From: Marinobacter maritimus
GTDB lineage: Bacteria; Pseudomonadota; Gammaproteobacteria; Pseudomonadales; Oleiphilaceae
Direction of reading: 5' to 3'
Assembly (NCBI RefSeq): GCF_007671675.1
Contig: NZ_VCGW01000005.1
Coordinates: forward strand, 124,001-188,000
DNA: 64,000 nt
The position numbers and the translations under genes are program-made. The first letter of the stretch is position 1; every line of letters begins with the position of its first letter. This document shows positions 9,931 through 21,283 of this stretch, piece by piece. The notes under the pieces were generated by a model. That model saw nothing but the letters and a program-made list of their open reading frames with translations. It searched no databases and was not told the origin of the DNA.

Positions 9931-12576
9931 GTGGACCGCGAGGAACTGGAGGCCAGTATCAGCAGGGATCCATCTCCTGTGAAGGCAGCCAGGGAGCTGC
10001 TCAAACAGCGTTACAATGCCGATGCTGAAGCCTTTAGACAGGGCGCCGATGTGCGGGCCCTGGTTCGCTCCAGGGCCGATACGGTCGACACCGTGCTGAG
10101 GCTGATCTGGGATCGCTATCCCTTCTCCGGCTCACCGGACATTGCGCTCATCGCCGTTGGCGGCTACGGGCGAGGCGAACTCCACCCACACTCGGATATT
10201 GACCTGCTGATTCTGACACGCAACGGCATTGAACCGGGCTGGCAGGAAGATCTCGGAGCTTTTGTCACTCTGCTTTGGGATCTGAAGCTCGACATTGGCC
10301 ACAGCGTTCGCAGCATTGAAGAAAGCAAAGAGGCGGCACGAGGCGATATAGCCACACTGACCAACCTGCTGGAAACCCGCACAATTGCCGGCCCGGATGA
10401 ACTGCGTAAAGAACTCAGTGAACAAGCCTACTCCGATAACATCATCACTGATCGCGACTACTTTATTGCCAAGCGCAAAGAGCAACAGCAGCGCCACAAG
10501 AAATACAGCGACACCGAGTACAACCTGGAGCCCAATGTAAAGAGCTCCCCGGGCGCCCTGCGAGATATCCAGACCATTGGATGGATTACCAAGCGGCATT
10601 TTGGCCTTCAGAGCATTGCCGACCTGACCCGCTTCAGCATCCTCACCGACGAGGAACACCAGATCCTGGTTCAGGGTGAGACCCTGCTGTGGAAACTGCG
10701 CTACGGACTGCAGCTGATCGCGGACCGTAACGAAAACCGGCTGCTGTTCGATCATCAACGAGCCCTGGCGCAAATGCTGGGCTACAAAGACGAAGGCAAG
10801 CGGCTGGATGTCGAGTTGATGATGCAGTCCTATTATCGGACCGTGCTGGCACTGGCAGAGCTCGCTGACGTTATTCTCCAGTTTTACGACGAGGCGATAC
10901 TCGGCACCGGCACAGAAGATAATATTCAGCCGATCAACAAGCGCTTCCAGGTTCGCAACAGCTACATAGAGGCGGTAAATAACCAGGTATTTGCCTATTC
11001 CCCCTACGCGATCATGGAAATCTTCGTGCTGATGGCCCAGCACCCTGAAATAAGGGGCATCCGGGCCACAACAATACGGTCGTTGCGGGCACACAGGCAT
11101 CTGATTGACGATGCTTTCCGTTCTGACCTGGCCGTGACTTCCCTGTTCATGGAACTGCTGAGAACACCCCATGCGCTGGATGAATCCCTCTCCGCCATGA
11201 AAAAGTACAATGTGCTGGGTCGCTATCTGCCCGAGTTCGGGCAGATTATCGGTCAGATGCAGCACGACCTTTTCCACATTTACACCGTTGATGCTCACAC
11301 CATGCGGGTTGTCCGTAACATGGTGCGGCTGAACGGCCCGGACGCGCGCGACGACTACCCCTTGGCCGCCCGACTGATTCACGGGCTTCCCAAAAGGGAG
11401 GTTCTTTATATTGCCGGGTTGTATCACGACATTGCCAAGGGTCGTGGGGGAGATCATTCAGAGCTTGGTGCTATCGATGTAGAGTCGTTCTGTAAACGTC
11501 ATCATCTCGGGGAGCGTGATACCCAGTTGGCTTCCTGGCTGGTGGAAAATCATCTGCTGATGTCCATGACGGCCCAGCGCAAGGACATTTCTGACCCGGA
11601 TATTATCCGGTCATTTGCCCGGGCTCTGCCCAGTCAGGCGCACCTCGACTATCTCTATATACTCACGGTATGTGATATCAGCGCAACCAACCCGAAGCTC
11701 TGGAACACTTGGCGAGCGTCCCTGTTGCGCCAGTTGTATATGGAAGCCAAGCGTGCCTTGCGAAGCGGCACAGAGATCCCCGTTGACCGGCAGGAGTGGG
11801 TGCGCGCAACCCAGTCGGAGGCCCGGGAAATTCTCCATGCCCAAAGCATCACTGACGAACAGATCGATGCCATCTGGGACACGGTCGATGAAGACTACTT
11901 CCTGCAGGACTCCACGGTTGATATCGCCTGGCAAACCGCAGCCATCATTAACCATGGCAATACGCCGGGACCACTGGTACTTATCCGAGACACCCGCGGC
12001 GGTCCAACCGATGGTTACTCCCAAATCATTATTTACATGAACGATCGGCCAACCCTGTTTGCCGCCACAACTGCGGTACTGGAGCAGCTCAACCTCAACA
12101 TTGTGGATGCCCGCATAAGTTCAAACGAAGGCCCCTATACAATCAGCTCCTATGTCGTTCTCGACGAAAAAGGCCAGCCTCTGGGCGTAGATCCTGCCCG
12201 CAAGGAACGGGTGCGCAAGCGCCTGATCGAAGAGCTGGATGATCCGGAAGACTATCCCGACATTATTCACCGCCGCACACCAAGGCAGCTCAGGCATTTC
12301 GCGTTCCCGACCGAGGTGCTGTTTTCCAACGACACCATTAACGAGCGCACGGTGATTGAAGTGATTACGCCTGATCGCCCCGGCCTTCTGGCACGGATTG
12401 GGCAGGTGCTGCTGGATCATCGCATACGCCTGAGCAACGCCAAAATCGCCACACTAGGCGAGCGCGTAGAAGACGTATTCTTTGTGACCGACGAACACGG
12501 CGACCCTGTCGGCGATCCCGCCGTGTGCCTCGCCCTGCAGCAGGACCTATGCAAAATGCTGGATGACATTCAATGA
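9931..12576 (+). CDS. glnD: Bifunctional PII uridylyltransferase/uridylyl-removing enzyme
   Basis: GlnD senses glutamine and adds or removes UMP on PII proteins, controlling nitrogen assimilation. The 881-residue protein has, in order, the nucleotidyltransferase motif GGYGRGELHPHSDIDLL near residue 75, the HD hydrolase motif GLYHDIAKGRGGDHSE near residue 500, and two ACT domains that bind glutamine in the last 200 residues. The start is GTG directly after the map stop, with GGAGGA ten bases ahead. Its 3' end overlaps dapC by four bases. The length matches E. coli GlnD (890). Confidence 0.96.
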   Translation: MDREELEASISRDPSPVKAARELLKQRYNADAEAFRQGADVRALVRSRADTVDTVLRLIWDRYPFSGSPDIALIAVGGYGRGELHPHSDIDLLILTRNGIEPGWQEDLGAFVTLLWDLKLDIGHSVRSIEESKEAARGDIATLTNLLETRTIAGPDELRKELSEQAYSDNIITDRDYFIAKRKEQQQRHKKYSDTEYNLEPNVKSSPGALRDIQTIGWITKRHFGLQSIADLTRFSILTDEEHQILVQGETLLWKLRYGLQLIADRNENRLLFDHQRALAQMLGYKDEGKRLDVELMMQSYYRTVLALAELADVILQFYDEAILGTGTEDNIQPINKRFQVRNSYIEAVNNQVFAYSPYAIMEIFVLMAQHPEIRGIRATTIRSLRAHRHLIDDAFRSDLAVTSLFMELLRTPHALDESLSAMKKYNVLGRYLPEFGQIIGQMQHDLFHIYTVDAHTMRVVRNMVRLNGPDARDDYPLAARLIHGLPKREVLYIAGLYHDIAKGRGGDHSELGAIDVESFCKRHHLGERDTQLASWLVENHLLMSMTAQRKDISDPDIIRSFARALPSQAHLDYLYILTVCDISATNPKLWNTWRASLLRQLYMEAKRALRSGTEIPVDRQEWVRATQSEAREILHAQSITDEQIDAIWDTVDEDYFLQDSTVDIAWQTAAIINHGNTPGPLVLIRDTRGGPTDGYSQIIIYMNDRPTLFAATTAVLEQLNLNIVDARISSNEGPYTISSYVVLDEKGQPLGVDPARKERVRKRLIEELDDPEDYPDIIHRRTPRQLRHFAFPTEVLFSNDTINERTVIEVITPDRPGLLARIGQVLLDHRIRLSNAKIATLGERVEDVFFVTDEHGDPVGDPAVCLALQQDLCKMLDDIQ

Positions 12577-13769
12577 ATCCGAATCTCGACAAACTCCACC
12601 CCTACCCGTTCGAAAAACTTGCCAAATTAAAGGCTGGTATAGCACCGCCGGACAATCTGCGCCCCATTTCCCTGGGCATCGGCGAACCCAAACACCCTTC
12701 CCCTGAGTTTGTGAAACAGGTGATTGCCGACAACCTCGACCGACTGGCCAACTACCCCACCACAAAAGGCCTGTATGAGCTGCGGCAGGCGATCAGCGAA
12801 TGGACTACGCGGCGATTTAAACTGCAAGCCGGATCCCTCAGCGCGGACCACAACATCGTTCCGGTGAACGGCACCCGGGAAGCAATATTTTCACTGGTGC
12901 AGGCGGTGGTTGATTCAAGCAAGCCTGCAACGGTTGTAAGCCCGAACCCGTTCTATCAAGTGTATGAAGGCGCGGCATTTTTGGCAGGTGCTACCCCGGT
13001 TTACCTGCCCTGTGATGGCACCAACGGTTTTATCCCGGATTTTGACGCGGTACCCGAGTCTGTATGGCGCGATTGCCAGGTTCTGTTCCTGTGTTCGCCA
13101 GGCAATCCCAGTGGCGCCGTTATGCCTCGGGAAACCCTGACGAAAGTTATTGAACTGGCAGACAAGCACGACTTCATTGTGGCTTCAGACGAGTGTTACT
13201 CCGAGCTCTATCCGGATGAAAACAATCCGCCCGAGGGACTGCTGCAAACCTGCGCAGCTATCGGTCGACATGACTTCGCACGCTGTGTGGTATTTCACAG
13301 CCTTTCAAAACGCAGCAACTTGCCGGGACTGAGGTCGGGGTTTGTTGCGGGCGATGCACGCGTATTAAAAGGCTATCTTGACTACCGCACCTACCATGGT
13401 TGCGCCATGCCCGTTCACAACCAGCTGGCCAGTATTGCTGCCTGGCAAGACGAAGCCCATGTGAGGGACAACCGCGCGGCTTACCGTGCCAAGTTTGAAG
13501 CGGTGGTACCCATTCTTCGTGACGTCATGGACGTGGACTTCCCCGACGCCGGCTTCTACCTTTGGCCCGTCACTCCGATGGATGACGAAACCTTTGCGAA
13601 AGAGCTGTCGGCACAGCAGAACGTTCATGTACTGCCCGGACGCTACTTATCGCGCACAGTGGACAGTCACAACCCGGGAGAGAACAGGATTCGCATGGCA
13701 CTGGTTGCGCCACTGGAAGAATGCGTTGAGGCCGCGAGGCGCATTGTTGATTTTGTAAAGGCAAACTGA
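12573..13769 (+). CDS. dapC: Succinyldiaminopimelate transaminase
   Basis: DapC transfers an amino group from glutamate to N-succinyl-2-amino-6-ketopimelate in lysine and diaminopimelate synthesis. This 398-residue fold-type I PLP aminotransferase has the PLP lysine in HSLSKRSNLPGLRSG and the aspartate region SDECYSELY. It overlaps glnD by ATGA, and dapD and dapE follow two genes later, which supports the DapC assignment over other class I aminotransferases. Confidence 0.93.
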   Translation: MNPNLDKLHPYPFEKLAKLKAGIAPPDNLRPISLGIGEPKHPSPEFVKQVIADNLDRLANYPTTKGLYELRQAISEWTTRRFKLQAGSLSADHNIVPVNGTREAIFSLVQAVVDSSKPATVVSPNPFYQVYEGAAFLAGATPVYLPCDGTNGFIPDFDAVPESVWRDCQVLFLCSPGNPSGAVMPRETLTKVIELADKHDFIVASDECYSELYPDENNPPEGLLQTCAAIGRHDFARCVVFHSLSKRSNLPGLRSGFVAGDARVLKGYLDYRTYHGCAMPVHNQLASIAAWQDEAHVRDNRAAYRAKFEAVVPILRDVMDVDFPDAGFYLWPVTPMDDETFAKELSAQQNVHVLPGRYLSRTVDSHNPGENRIRMALVAPLEECVEAARRIVDFVKAN

Positions 13770-13772
13770 ACC

Positions 13773-14114
13773 ATGAAGCTGTATGGCATACGAAACTGCG
13801 ACACCGTCAAAAAAGCCCGAAATTGGCTTGATGAACAGGGCATTCCCTACGAATTTCACGATTTCAAAAAAGACGAACTCAACGAAGCTCAACTAAGCCA
13901 ATGGGAAAACGCAGTTGGCTGGGAACGTCTTCTGAATCGTAGAGGCACAACCTGGCGCAAACTCAGCGATGAGGTTCGTGATACCATTGACGCCCAATCT
14001 GCCCACGACCTCATGCTGGAAAACACCTCGATCATTAAACGACCCGTGGTCGAGCATGAAGGTTCGGTTTATGTCGGCTTTAACGCCGAAGACTGGGCAA
14101 TAATCTTCAAATAA
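13773..14114 (+). CDS. ArsC/Spx-family thioredoxin-like protein (YffB type)
   Basis: A 113-residue ArsC-fold protein with one N-terminal cysteine in GIRNCDTVKKAR. It lacks the second cysteines of true arsenate reductases, and this is the YffB subgroup, commonly found beside dapE or dapD in gammaproteobacteria. E. coli YffB is linked to glutathione-dependent thiol chemistry but its substrate is unknown. It lies three bases after dapC and 17 before dapD, so it is co-transcribed with the lysine genes. The family call is firm; the function is open. Confidence 0.85.
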   Translation: MKLYGIRNCDTVKKARNWLDEQGIPYEFHDFKKDELNEAQLSQWENAVGWERLLNRRGTTWRKLSDEVRDTIDAQSAHDLMLENTSIIKRPVVEHEGSVYVGFNAEDWAIIFK

Positions 14115-14131
14115 ACAGGAGCAATCACCAC

Positions 14132-16283
<2,152 letters not shown>

Positions 16284-16314
16284 CTGGTTTTTTACGGACT
16301 GAATAGCGTACGCG

Positions 16315-16347
16315 AAATGCCGAGGCAGTTGCTTCGGCATTTTTTTA
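16315..16347. terminator. Intrinsic terminator between dapE and slyX
   Basis: An AAATGCCGA...TCGGCATTT stem is followed by a run of seven T on the plus strand, and preceded by an A-containing stretch on the other. It can end the dap operon and lies between convergent dapE and slyX. Confidence 0.85.
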
Positions 16348-16354
16348 TAGAGCG

Positions 16355-16573
16355 TCAGTAATGGGGCGGAGGGGTTTCTTCCTCTTCACGCTTCATGTGG
16401 GAAGGTGACACATCTTTCAGCTGGTTGTGTAATAAACGCTTTGCGTTCCAGAGCTCGCGGATATCCATTTCCTGTTTCGCTACCTGTTCGCTCAGGGTAT
16501 TGATTATATCGTCCTGAAAGGCGAGCCGTGTTTCAAGCTCGTCCAGTCTGGCTTGCAGATCGTTATGGCTCAT
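16355..16573 (-). CDS. slyX: SlyX family coiled-coil protein
   Basis: A short (about 72 residues) mostly helical protein beginning MSHNDLQARLDELETRLAFQ, the SlyX opening, with heptad-like hydrophobic spacing and a C-terminal PPHY end that is characteristic of the family. The molecular role of SlyX is not known. The ATG at 16573 matches family starts; an in-frame GTG at 16594 is possible, and the GGAG element lies between them. It is convergent with dapE. Confidence 0.9.
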   Translation of the reverse strand: MSHNDLQARLDELETRLAFQDDIINTLSEQVAKQEMDIRELWNAKRLLHNQLKDVSPSHMKREEEETPPPHY

Positions 16574-16767
16574 CGGGTACTGAAACTCCGTCACATATAA
16601 TGGCTATTTGGTCAGCAGTCTGGATAATCTGCTATCATGCCGCTTTTGCCCGCCAGAGCTTCCGTTTTTCCGGAAATCAGGCGGTATTCACTGGCCGGGT
16701 GTGCGATTTTACCCGATATCCGGTTTTTTATCGTCAGCGTTAATAAATAATGGAGATTTTTCAGTCA

Positions 16768-17310
16768 ATGCGTAATCCAGCCAAAGCGATCCTTGTTGCT
16801 CTCCTGATCGCGATTCCAGCACCATTGGTACTTGCCCTGCTGCTATCATTTACCCCCGAACCACTTCGCCTGATTGCCGTAGGCGAGTTTGTAGAGGCTC
16901 TGGGCAGCACTCGTGGCATCGCCGCATACATCATCACCTTTATCGTTTTCGGCATTGCCGGTTTTCTGGCGGTGGTCATTGCAGCCAAGCCACAGCCTGC
17001 ACGCGGCGCGTCGCAGCGTGCAAGCTCTCCATCACGGAATCAAAGTTCTACGCAGAACTATGCAGATGATGATACCGACTATGATGACAACAGCCCGGAA
17101 GGCGACGAGGAAGGCACTGTAAAGTGGTTCAACGTTAAAAAGGGATTCGGCTTTATCGTTCGTGACAGCGGAGATGAAGTGTTCGTTCACTTCCGTGCCA
17201 TTCGCGGAAGTGGTCGCAGGGTACTGCGCCAGGGCCAACTGGTTCGCTTCAGCGTGGTTGATGCGGACAAAGGCCTGCAGGCGGACAACGTTTCTATTCT
17301 GAGCGAATAA
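16768..17310 (+). CDS. Membrane-anchored cold-shock-domain protein
   Basis: About 180 residues in three parts. Two hydrophobic helices (about residues 8-28 and 52-73 from this start) are followed by a polar, acidic linker rich in Ser, Asp and Gln. The C-terminal 65 residues form a cold-shock domain with the RNP1-like KKGFGFI and RNP2-like VFVHF motifs. Standard Csp proteins are soluble and about 70 residues, so the domain appears tethered to the cytoplasmic face of the inner membrane. The start at 16768 uses a GGAG twelve bases upstream; an in-frame ATG at 16750 contains that GGAG. It probably binds RNA or single-stranded DNA at the membrane; its target is unknown. Confidence 0.85.
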   Translation: MRNPAKAILVALLIAIPAPLVLALLLSFTPEPLRLIAVGEFVEALGSTRGIAAYIITFIVFGIAGFLAVVIAAKPQPARGASQRASSPSRNQSSTQNYADDDTDYDDNSPEGDEEGTVKWFNVKKGFGFIVRDSGDEVFVHFRAIRGSGRRVLRQGQLVRFSVVDADKGLQADNVSILSE

Positions 17311-17332
17311 AACGTTCGTTGATGTAAAACAA

Positions 17333-17368
17333 AAGGCAGCCCGCAACTGATTGCGGACTGCCTTTTTT
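17333..17368 (+). terminator. Intrinsic terminator after the cold-shock gene
   Basis: A GGCAG-CCGCAA stem pairs with TTGCGG-CTGCC around a four-base loop and is followed by six T on the plus strand, 25 bases after the stop codon. It lies 30 bases short of the convergent gene at 17398. Confidence 0.9.
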
Positions 17369-17397
17369 CATTTAACGCTATTCAGTTTCCCACTATT

Positions 17398-17787
17398 TCA
17401 ATTCCAGGCTACGAGCTGCTCACCCCGGCTGTCCAAGCGCCACCACTTCTCATCCTCTGCCGGCTCACCCTCTTTCCACTCTCCCGGGCTGCAGCGGACC
17501 TCCGCCTCCATGGCTCGCCATGCACTTCGGGCACAATCGAGATCACTGCTCCAGGGAAGATGTTCGCCTTCGATAAGCAGCGAGGTATACCGCCTACCAA
17601 AAGCTTGCGGATACAGCGTTATTTTCAATTGGCCTTTATTAAAGTGCGCAGAGCCCTTGATGACAGACGAAGTATCGCTGTCATCAAGCACTAATTGCTC
17701 AAGATGGCTTTCCAGCCAACGTCCAACCGCGCCTGCTTCAAGGTCACGAATGTAGATTTCCAGATCCTGCACCCGCAGATTCTCCAT
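17398..17787 (-). CDS. Hypothetical protein overlapping the Clp-N ATPase gene
   Basis: About 129 residues from the ATG at 17787 (MENLRVQDLEIYIRDL). In-frame starts at 17811 and 17838 would lengthen it. It is acidic, rich in Trp near the C-terminus, and has no membrane segment or signal peptide. I do not recognise the family. It overlaps the 3' end of the Clp-N ATPase gene by at least 44 bases in another frame, which implies translational coupling and a shared job. No ribosome site is visible for any start, which fits coupling. The ORF is credible by its composition and by ending just at a terminator, but lacks independent proof. Confidence 0.6.
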   Translation of the reverse strand: MENLRVQDLEIYIRDLEAGAVGRWLESHLEQLVLDDSDTSSVIKGSAHFNKGQLKITLYPQAFGRRYTSLLIEGEHLPWSSDLDCARSAWRAMEAEVRCSPGEWKEGEPAEDEKWWRLDSRGEQLVAWN

Positions 17788-19165
17788 GCTGATGATCACA
17801 ATGGAGCACATAGTGAACCGGCCCGCGCCGCGCTGCAACCCAGCGCTCCAGTTCCTGACGCAGGTCTTCCACCGTAAGCCGGCGTAGCGTGCCTGCAGCT
17901 TTGCGTTCGTGCCATGCTACTTCGGTGGCGGCACGCATAAGGCTTAGCTCCTCAAGTGCCTCCTCAATTTTATTCAGTGGCTCCTGCCGTGCCAGCGCAA
18001 CCAGGCTTTGCCGCAGAAGCGTATCCGCCTGGCCAGAAAGCGCCACCGAACTTGCCGGGCCGCGGCGCGCAAAAAGATCAAGTCGCGCCGCAGCACGCTC
18101 TACCCACTGCAGCACTCCTCCCGGCGTACTGACGCACCGGCTGCGCCGGGAAGCCGCAAACTGAGCAACGGGATAAGACAACTGAATGTTCCAACGGCGC
18201 TCGATAGCCGCCTGATGGGCGACAAGAATGGCCTTGCGCTGGACGACACTTGAAGGGCGCATGTTGAACGCATCAAGCGCCCGGCCAAGGCGTTGTTCCA
18301 ACAAACCACAGCTCTCCTCACCGCCCGGCGTGACAGGCCCCAGAAGCAATACCGGCCCCTGCCAGCGCAGAACCAGCTCCGACGCAAGGCCGGAAGGAAG
18401 TTCCATCAGAGCCAGCAGGTCGGCGGGGGTTACATTATCCAGCACAAGAACGGGCCAGGGTGTTCTGGAAGCCGCAGGGATGACGGCGAGATCGCTGGCC
18501 ATAAGCTCAGCTTCACGGCGCAGATCCATTTCAACATAGGGTTGCGTTAGCGACGACAGCAGGGCGCTCAGCCAGGAGGACTTCCCTGCCCCGCGCTCGC
18601 CTCTGACCCACAATAGAGCGTCAGGTGTTGCGGCAAGTGTTATAGCGACGTCTTCCGCCAGCTCGATCCACTCCGGATCGGTAATCACAATCGGTGCCGC
18701 CTCATGCTCTTCAATACCTGACTGCTCCGGTCCCACTCCGGTGTTAACCAGGTCACCCGATTCTGGCCAGCGCGAAACCAACTCAAGAACCGCAACATAG
18801 GCCTTTCCCTGCAAACGCTCCGCCCTCCGGGCAAGCACCTCGAGAAGTTGAGGCCAGTCCAGCCAGGCGGGCGTGCCAAAGAATTCACGCGCGGCCGCCA
18901 ACCAGTATATTAACTGGGAAGACAGCAGGCCTTCACCGCCGACCTCAGTCACAATGGGCTGCTCGCATTGGATAGTACGAGTTAACTCATCCATATCCAC
19001 CCCCGAGGCGCGCAAAAACTTACTCGCGGAGGGGCTGGCGTCCAGCAGTGCAAGCAGGAAATCTTCTACCGTAATAACTGTCCCGCCACGGCGATCAACA
19101 TGATCGCGAGCGCTTAATAATGCCGTCTGGCATTGAGGGGTAAGGCATCCCTGCCAATCTTCCAT
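17744..19165 (-). CDS. Clp N-domain/P-loop ATPase of unknown function
   Basis: A 473-residue protein. Residues about 1-130 resemble the Clp N-terminal repeat domain of ClpA/ClpB (LTPQCQTALLSAR ... VITVEDFLLALL). A P-loop ATPase segment follows, with Walker A GERGAGKSS at 189-197 and a Walker B-like PVLVLDN at 238-244, and then a helical Arg- and Glu-rich region. No second AAA module, ClpP-binding loop or M-domain is seen, so it is not a disaggregase or a ClpA. It may be a single-domain AAA or STAND-like protein using the Clp N domain to bind clients. It overlaps the small gene downstream. Confidence 0.7.
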   Translation of the reverse strand: MEDWQGCLTPQCQTALLSARDHVDRRGGTVITVEDFLLALLDASPSASKFLRASGVDMDELTRTIQCEQPIVTEVGGEGLLSSQLIYWLAAAREFFGTPAWLDWPQLLEVLARRAERLQGKAYVAVLELVSRWPESGDLVNTGVGPEQSGIEEHEAAPIVITDPEWIELAEDVAITLAATPDALLWVRGERGAGKSSWLSALLSSLTQPYVEMDLRREAELMASDLAVIPAASRTPWPVLVLDNVTPADLLALMELPSGLASELVLRWQGPVLLLGPVTPGGEESCGLLEQRLGRALDAFNMRPSSVVQRKAILVAHQAAIERRWNIQLSYPVAQFAASRRSRCVSTPGGVLQWVERAAARLDLFARRGPASSVALSGQADTLLRQSLVALARQEPLNKIEEALEELSLMRAATEVAWHERKAAGTLRRLTVEDLRQELERWVAARRGPVHYVLHCDHQHGESAGAGSGNLHS

Positions 19166-19231
19166 GAAACATCTCCCTGTTTTTTTCGCATCATCCTGAT
19201 GCCGTCGAAAATATGTCGATAATTTTTCTGC

Positions 19232-19672
19232 TTACCAGGTGCCCGTATTTTCCATACTGACCCAAGGCTCTTTGGGCTCCAGGGCTTCGCCTTTCTGCAG
19301 CAGCTCTATGGATATATTATCTGGCGTGCGGATAAAGGCCATGTGGCCATCCCTGGGTGGACGGTTAATGGTTACGCCATTTGCCTGCAGCGTCTCGCAC
19401 AGAGCATAGATATCATCCACCCGGTAGGCCAAATGGCCAAAGTTACGACCGCCGGAGTATTCTTCCGGATCCCAGTTATAGGTCAACTCAAGCATCGGTG
19501 CTTTGTTTTCACAAGCACTGGATTCGTCTGCCGACGCTGCCAGAAACACCAACGTGAAGCGGCCCTTGTCGCTGCTTTTTCGATTGATCTCAACCATACC
19601 CAGCAGATCGCAGAAAAAATGCAGGGTTTGCTCAAGATTACTTACACGGATCATTGTATGCAGATATTGCAT
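19232..19672 (-). CDS. gloA: Lactoylglutathione lyase (glyoxalase I)
   Basis: Glyoxalase I isomerises the hemithioacetal of methylglyoxal and glutathione to lactoylglutathione in detoxification. The protein of about 146 residues starts [17 protein letters not shown], with metal-ligand context at His5, [10 protein letters not shown], the ELTYNW segment and the C-terminal SIELLQKG. I use the ATG at 19672 because AGGAGA lies four bases upstream. A start at 19699 would span that site. It diverges from the DUF1853 gene. Confidence 0.9.
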   Translation of the reverse strand: MQYLHTMIRVSNLEQTLHFFCDLLGMVEINRKSSDKGRFTLVFLAASADESSACENKAPMLELTYNWDPEEYSGGRNFGHLAYRVDDIYALCETLQANGVTINRPPRDGHMAFIRTPDNISIELLQKGEALEPKEPWVSMENTGTW

Positions 19673-19783
19673 GCTATCTCCTGTCGCTTCTTGGTTCATT
19701 GTGCCTTAGGCACTCGCAATTCAGCCACCATCCCGGAATGCGCCAGGCCTTTATTAAGTACCAGTTTACGGTATTCTGAGCGA

Positions 19784-20680
19784 ATGAATGCAAACCTTGC
19801 CTCTGAGCTGATTAATTCTTACCACACGCCAGCGATACGACACCTTGCATGGTTGTGTCAGGCACCGCAGCTGATGCGCTCGCCGATCACATTTGAGCCC
19901 GCACAACATCTACCCTCAAACTATTCCGATATCCTCAATGCCTGGGATCAGGACATTGAGGCAGCACCATCATTGCTAAGTGAGCCACCGCAACGCCGGC
20001 TGGGTTTCTATTTCGAGCGACTCTACCAGGTTTTTCTCGAGGACGTGCTTGGCTGGCCTATCCTGCTGAAAAACCGACAGATCCAGTCAAGCGGGCGCAC
20101 CATCGGCGAACTGGATTTCGTGGTGCACAACAAGAAAGATGATCGCATTGAGCACCATGAAATCGCGATCAAATTCTATCTCGGTGTTTCAGAGTGCGCC
20201 GCTTCAACACTCTGGTACGGCCCCAACGCCCGTGATCGGCTTGATATGAAAACAACCAGCCTTCTCGAACAACAGAGCCGCCGCACACAACTACCCGAAG
20301 CAATCGCACTGCTCGCGGAATCCCATATAACAGGCCCGCTAACCCCGCGAATTTTCATGCCAGGGTATCTTTTCTACCCCGACGATCAGCCTGCGGTAAC
20401 GCCGGATTATGTTCCGGCAGGGCATCTTCGCGGGCGCTGGACGTACGCCCACGACGCGAGGGCGATAGACACGTCACAATGGGTTGTACTAAACAAACCG
20501 CACTGGATTGGCAACTGGTTTCAGAGTGAGCCGCCGGAGACAGAGCATACTCAGGAAGCTCTGAAGCGTGTCGAGAACAAATCCGTTCCGCAACTGTTCG
20601 CAGTGCTGCGGGAAGATCGCCAAACGGGTAACTGGCTCGAAACCGACCGGGTGTTTGTGGTGCCGGAAACCTGGCCCTGA
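19784..20680 (+). CDS. DUF1853 family protein
   Basis: From the ATG at 19784 (MNANLASELINSYH) the protein has 298 residues, the usual length of DUF1853. Conserved phrases include RRLGFYFERLYQVF and GELDFVVHNKKDDRIEHHEIAIKFYLG. The latter has the spaced acidic/Lys pattern (E-D ... E-x-K) of PD-(D/E)XK nuclease-like folds. Its function is unknown; a nuclease-like role is inference from that pattern only. The open frame runs upstream to 19343, but that part lies across gloA and is not coding. It is convergent with the zeta toxin gene, 30 bases away. Confidence 0.85.
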   Translation: MNANLASELINSYHTPAIRHLAWLCQAPQLMRSPITFEPAQHLPSNYSDILNAWDQDIEAAPSLLSEPPQRRLGFYFERLYQVFLEDVLGWPILLKNRQIQSSGRTIGELDFVVHNKKDDRIEHHEIAIKFYLGVSECAASTLWYGPNARDRLDMKTTSLLEQQSRRTQLPEAIALLAESHITGPLTPRIFMPGYLFYPDDQPAVTPDYVPAGHLRGRWTYAHDARAIDTSQWVVLNKPHWIGNWFQSEPPETEHTQEALKRVENKSVPQLFAVLREDRQTGNWLETDRVFVVPETWP

Positions 20681-20710
20681 AATTCCTGCCAAGACTCTTG
20701 CGCAAAAACT

Positions 20711-21283
20711 TTATCCATCCAGCAAGTCCCGCGCCCATGCGGGCAACGTCTCACAGTAGCGCAGCCACTCGCCGTTTTCCCAGACGGCAACACGAACAAA
20801 GGGCTGATCCAGGCTGGAATTATCAACAAGATGCAGCTCATCCACCAGCCCGACGCATTCACGCAAGTTGGCGTACGTTCTCGGAATCCTGTTCTCTATT
20901 TTTTTCTCCGGCACGTTGTGGCCACCAGACTGGACGCGAGTGGTGACGCGAGCCTTGTTCAGCGCGGTGGTTTCCAGATGAAAATAGAACATTCGGATAC
21001 GAAAACCTGCCGCCTTCGCAGCCCCCAAAAAATCTATTTTAGAGGGATGAGAAAAAACCGTTTCAAAACAGAAGCTCTGGCGCTCTTTCAAGAGACGGAA
21101 CCGCTCTTTCTCAGCAATCAGAGCCGCCTCGTAACTGTGCTTTTCGGGAAAACCAGGCCAAAGGCTGCGCGCAATATTATCTGCATTGACCAAAGGAATA
21201 CTGCGCCGGGCAAGAAAGCGCTCATAAAACGTAGACTTGCCCGCACCATTACCACCAACGAGCAGCCAAAGCTCAGGCTGCAT
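20711..21283 (-). CDS. Zeta-toxin-like P-loop kinase
   Basis: A 190-residue P-loop protein of the zeta toxin/COG4185 group. Walker A is GGNGAGKST at 10-18, followed by VNADNIARSLWP, FCFETVFSHPSK and the basic block RVQSGGHNVPEKKIENR, all placed as in chromosomal zeta-like kinases. Zeta toxins phosphorylate UDP-N-acetylglucosamine and block wall synthesis; the substrate here is not shown. The gene overlaps the ParD-like gene upstream by 11 bases. The pair is therefore a probable type II toxin-antitoxin unit, although no epsilon-type antitoxin is present. Confidence 0.8.
   Translation of the reverse strand: MQPELWLLVGGNGAGKSTFYERFLARRSIPLVNADNIARSLWPGFPEKHSYEAALIAEKERFRLLKERQSFCFETVFSHPSKIDFLGAAKAAGFRIRMFYFHLETTALNKARVTTRVQSGGHNVPEKKIENRIPRTYANLRECVGLVDELHLVDNSSLDQPFVRVAVWENGEWLRYCETLPAWARDLLDG

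Noticed and set aside
10132..11457. A 441-codon minus-strand frame inside glnD
   Set aside because: It is antisense to strong GlnD motifs and has no family features of its own.
19343..19783. Upstream extension of the DUF1853 frame
   Set aside because: It would run across gloA on the other strand and adds about 147 residues not expected for the family.
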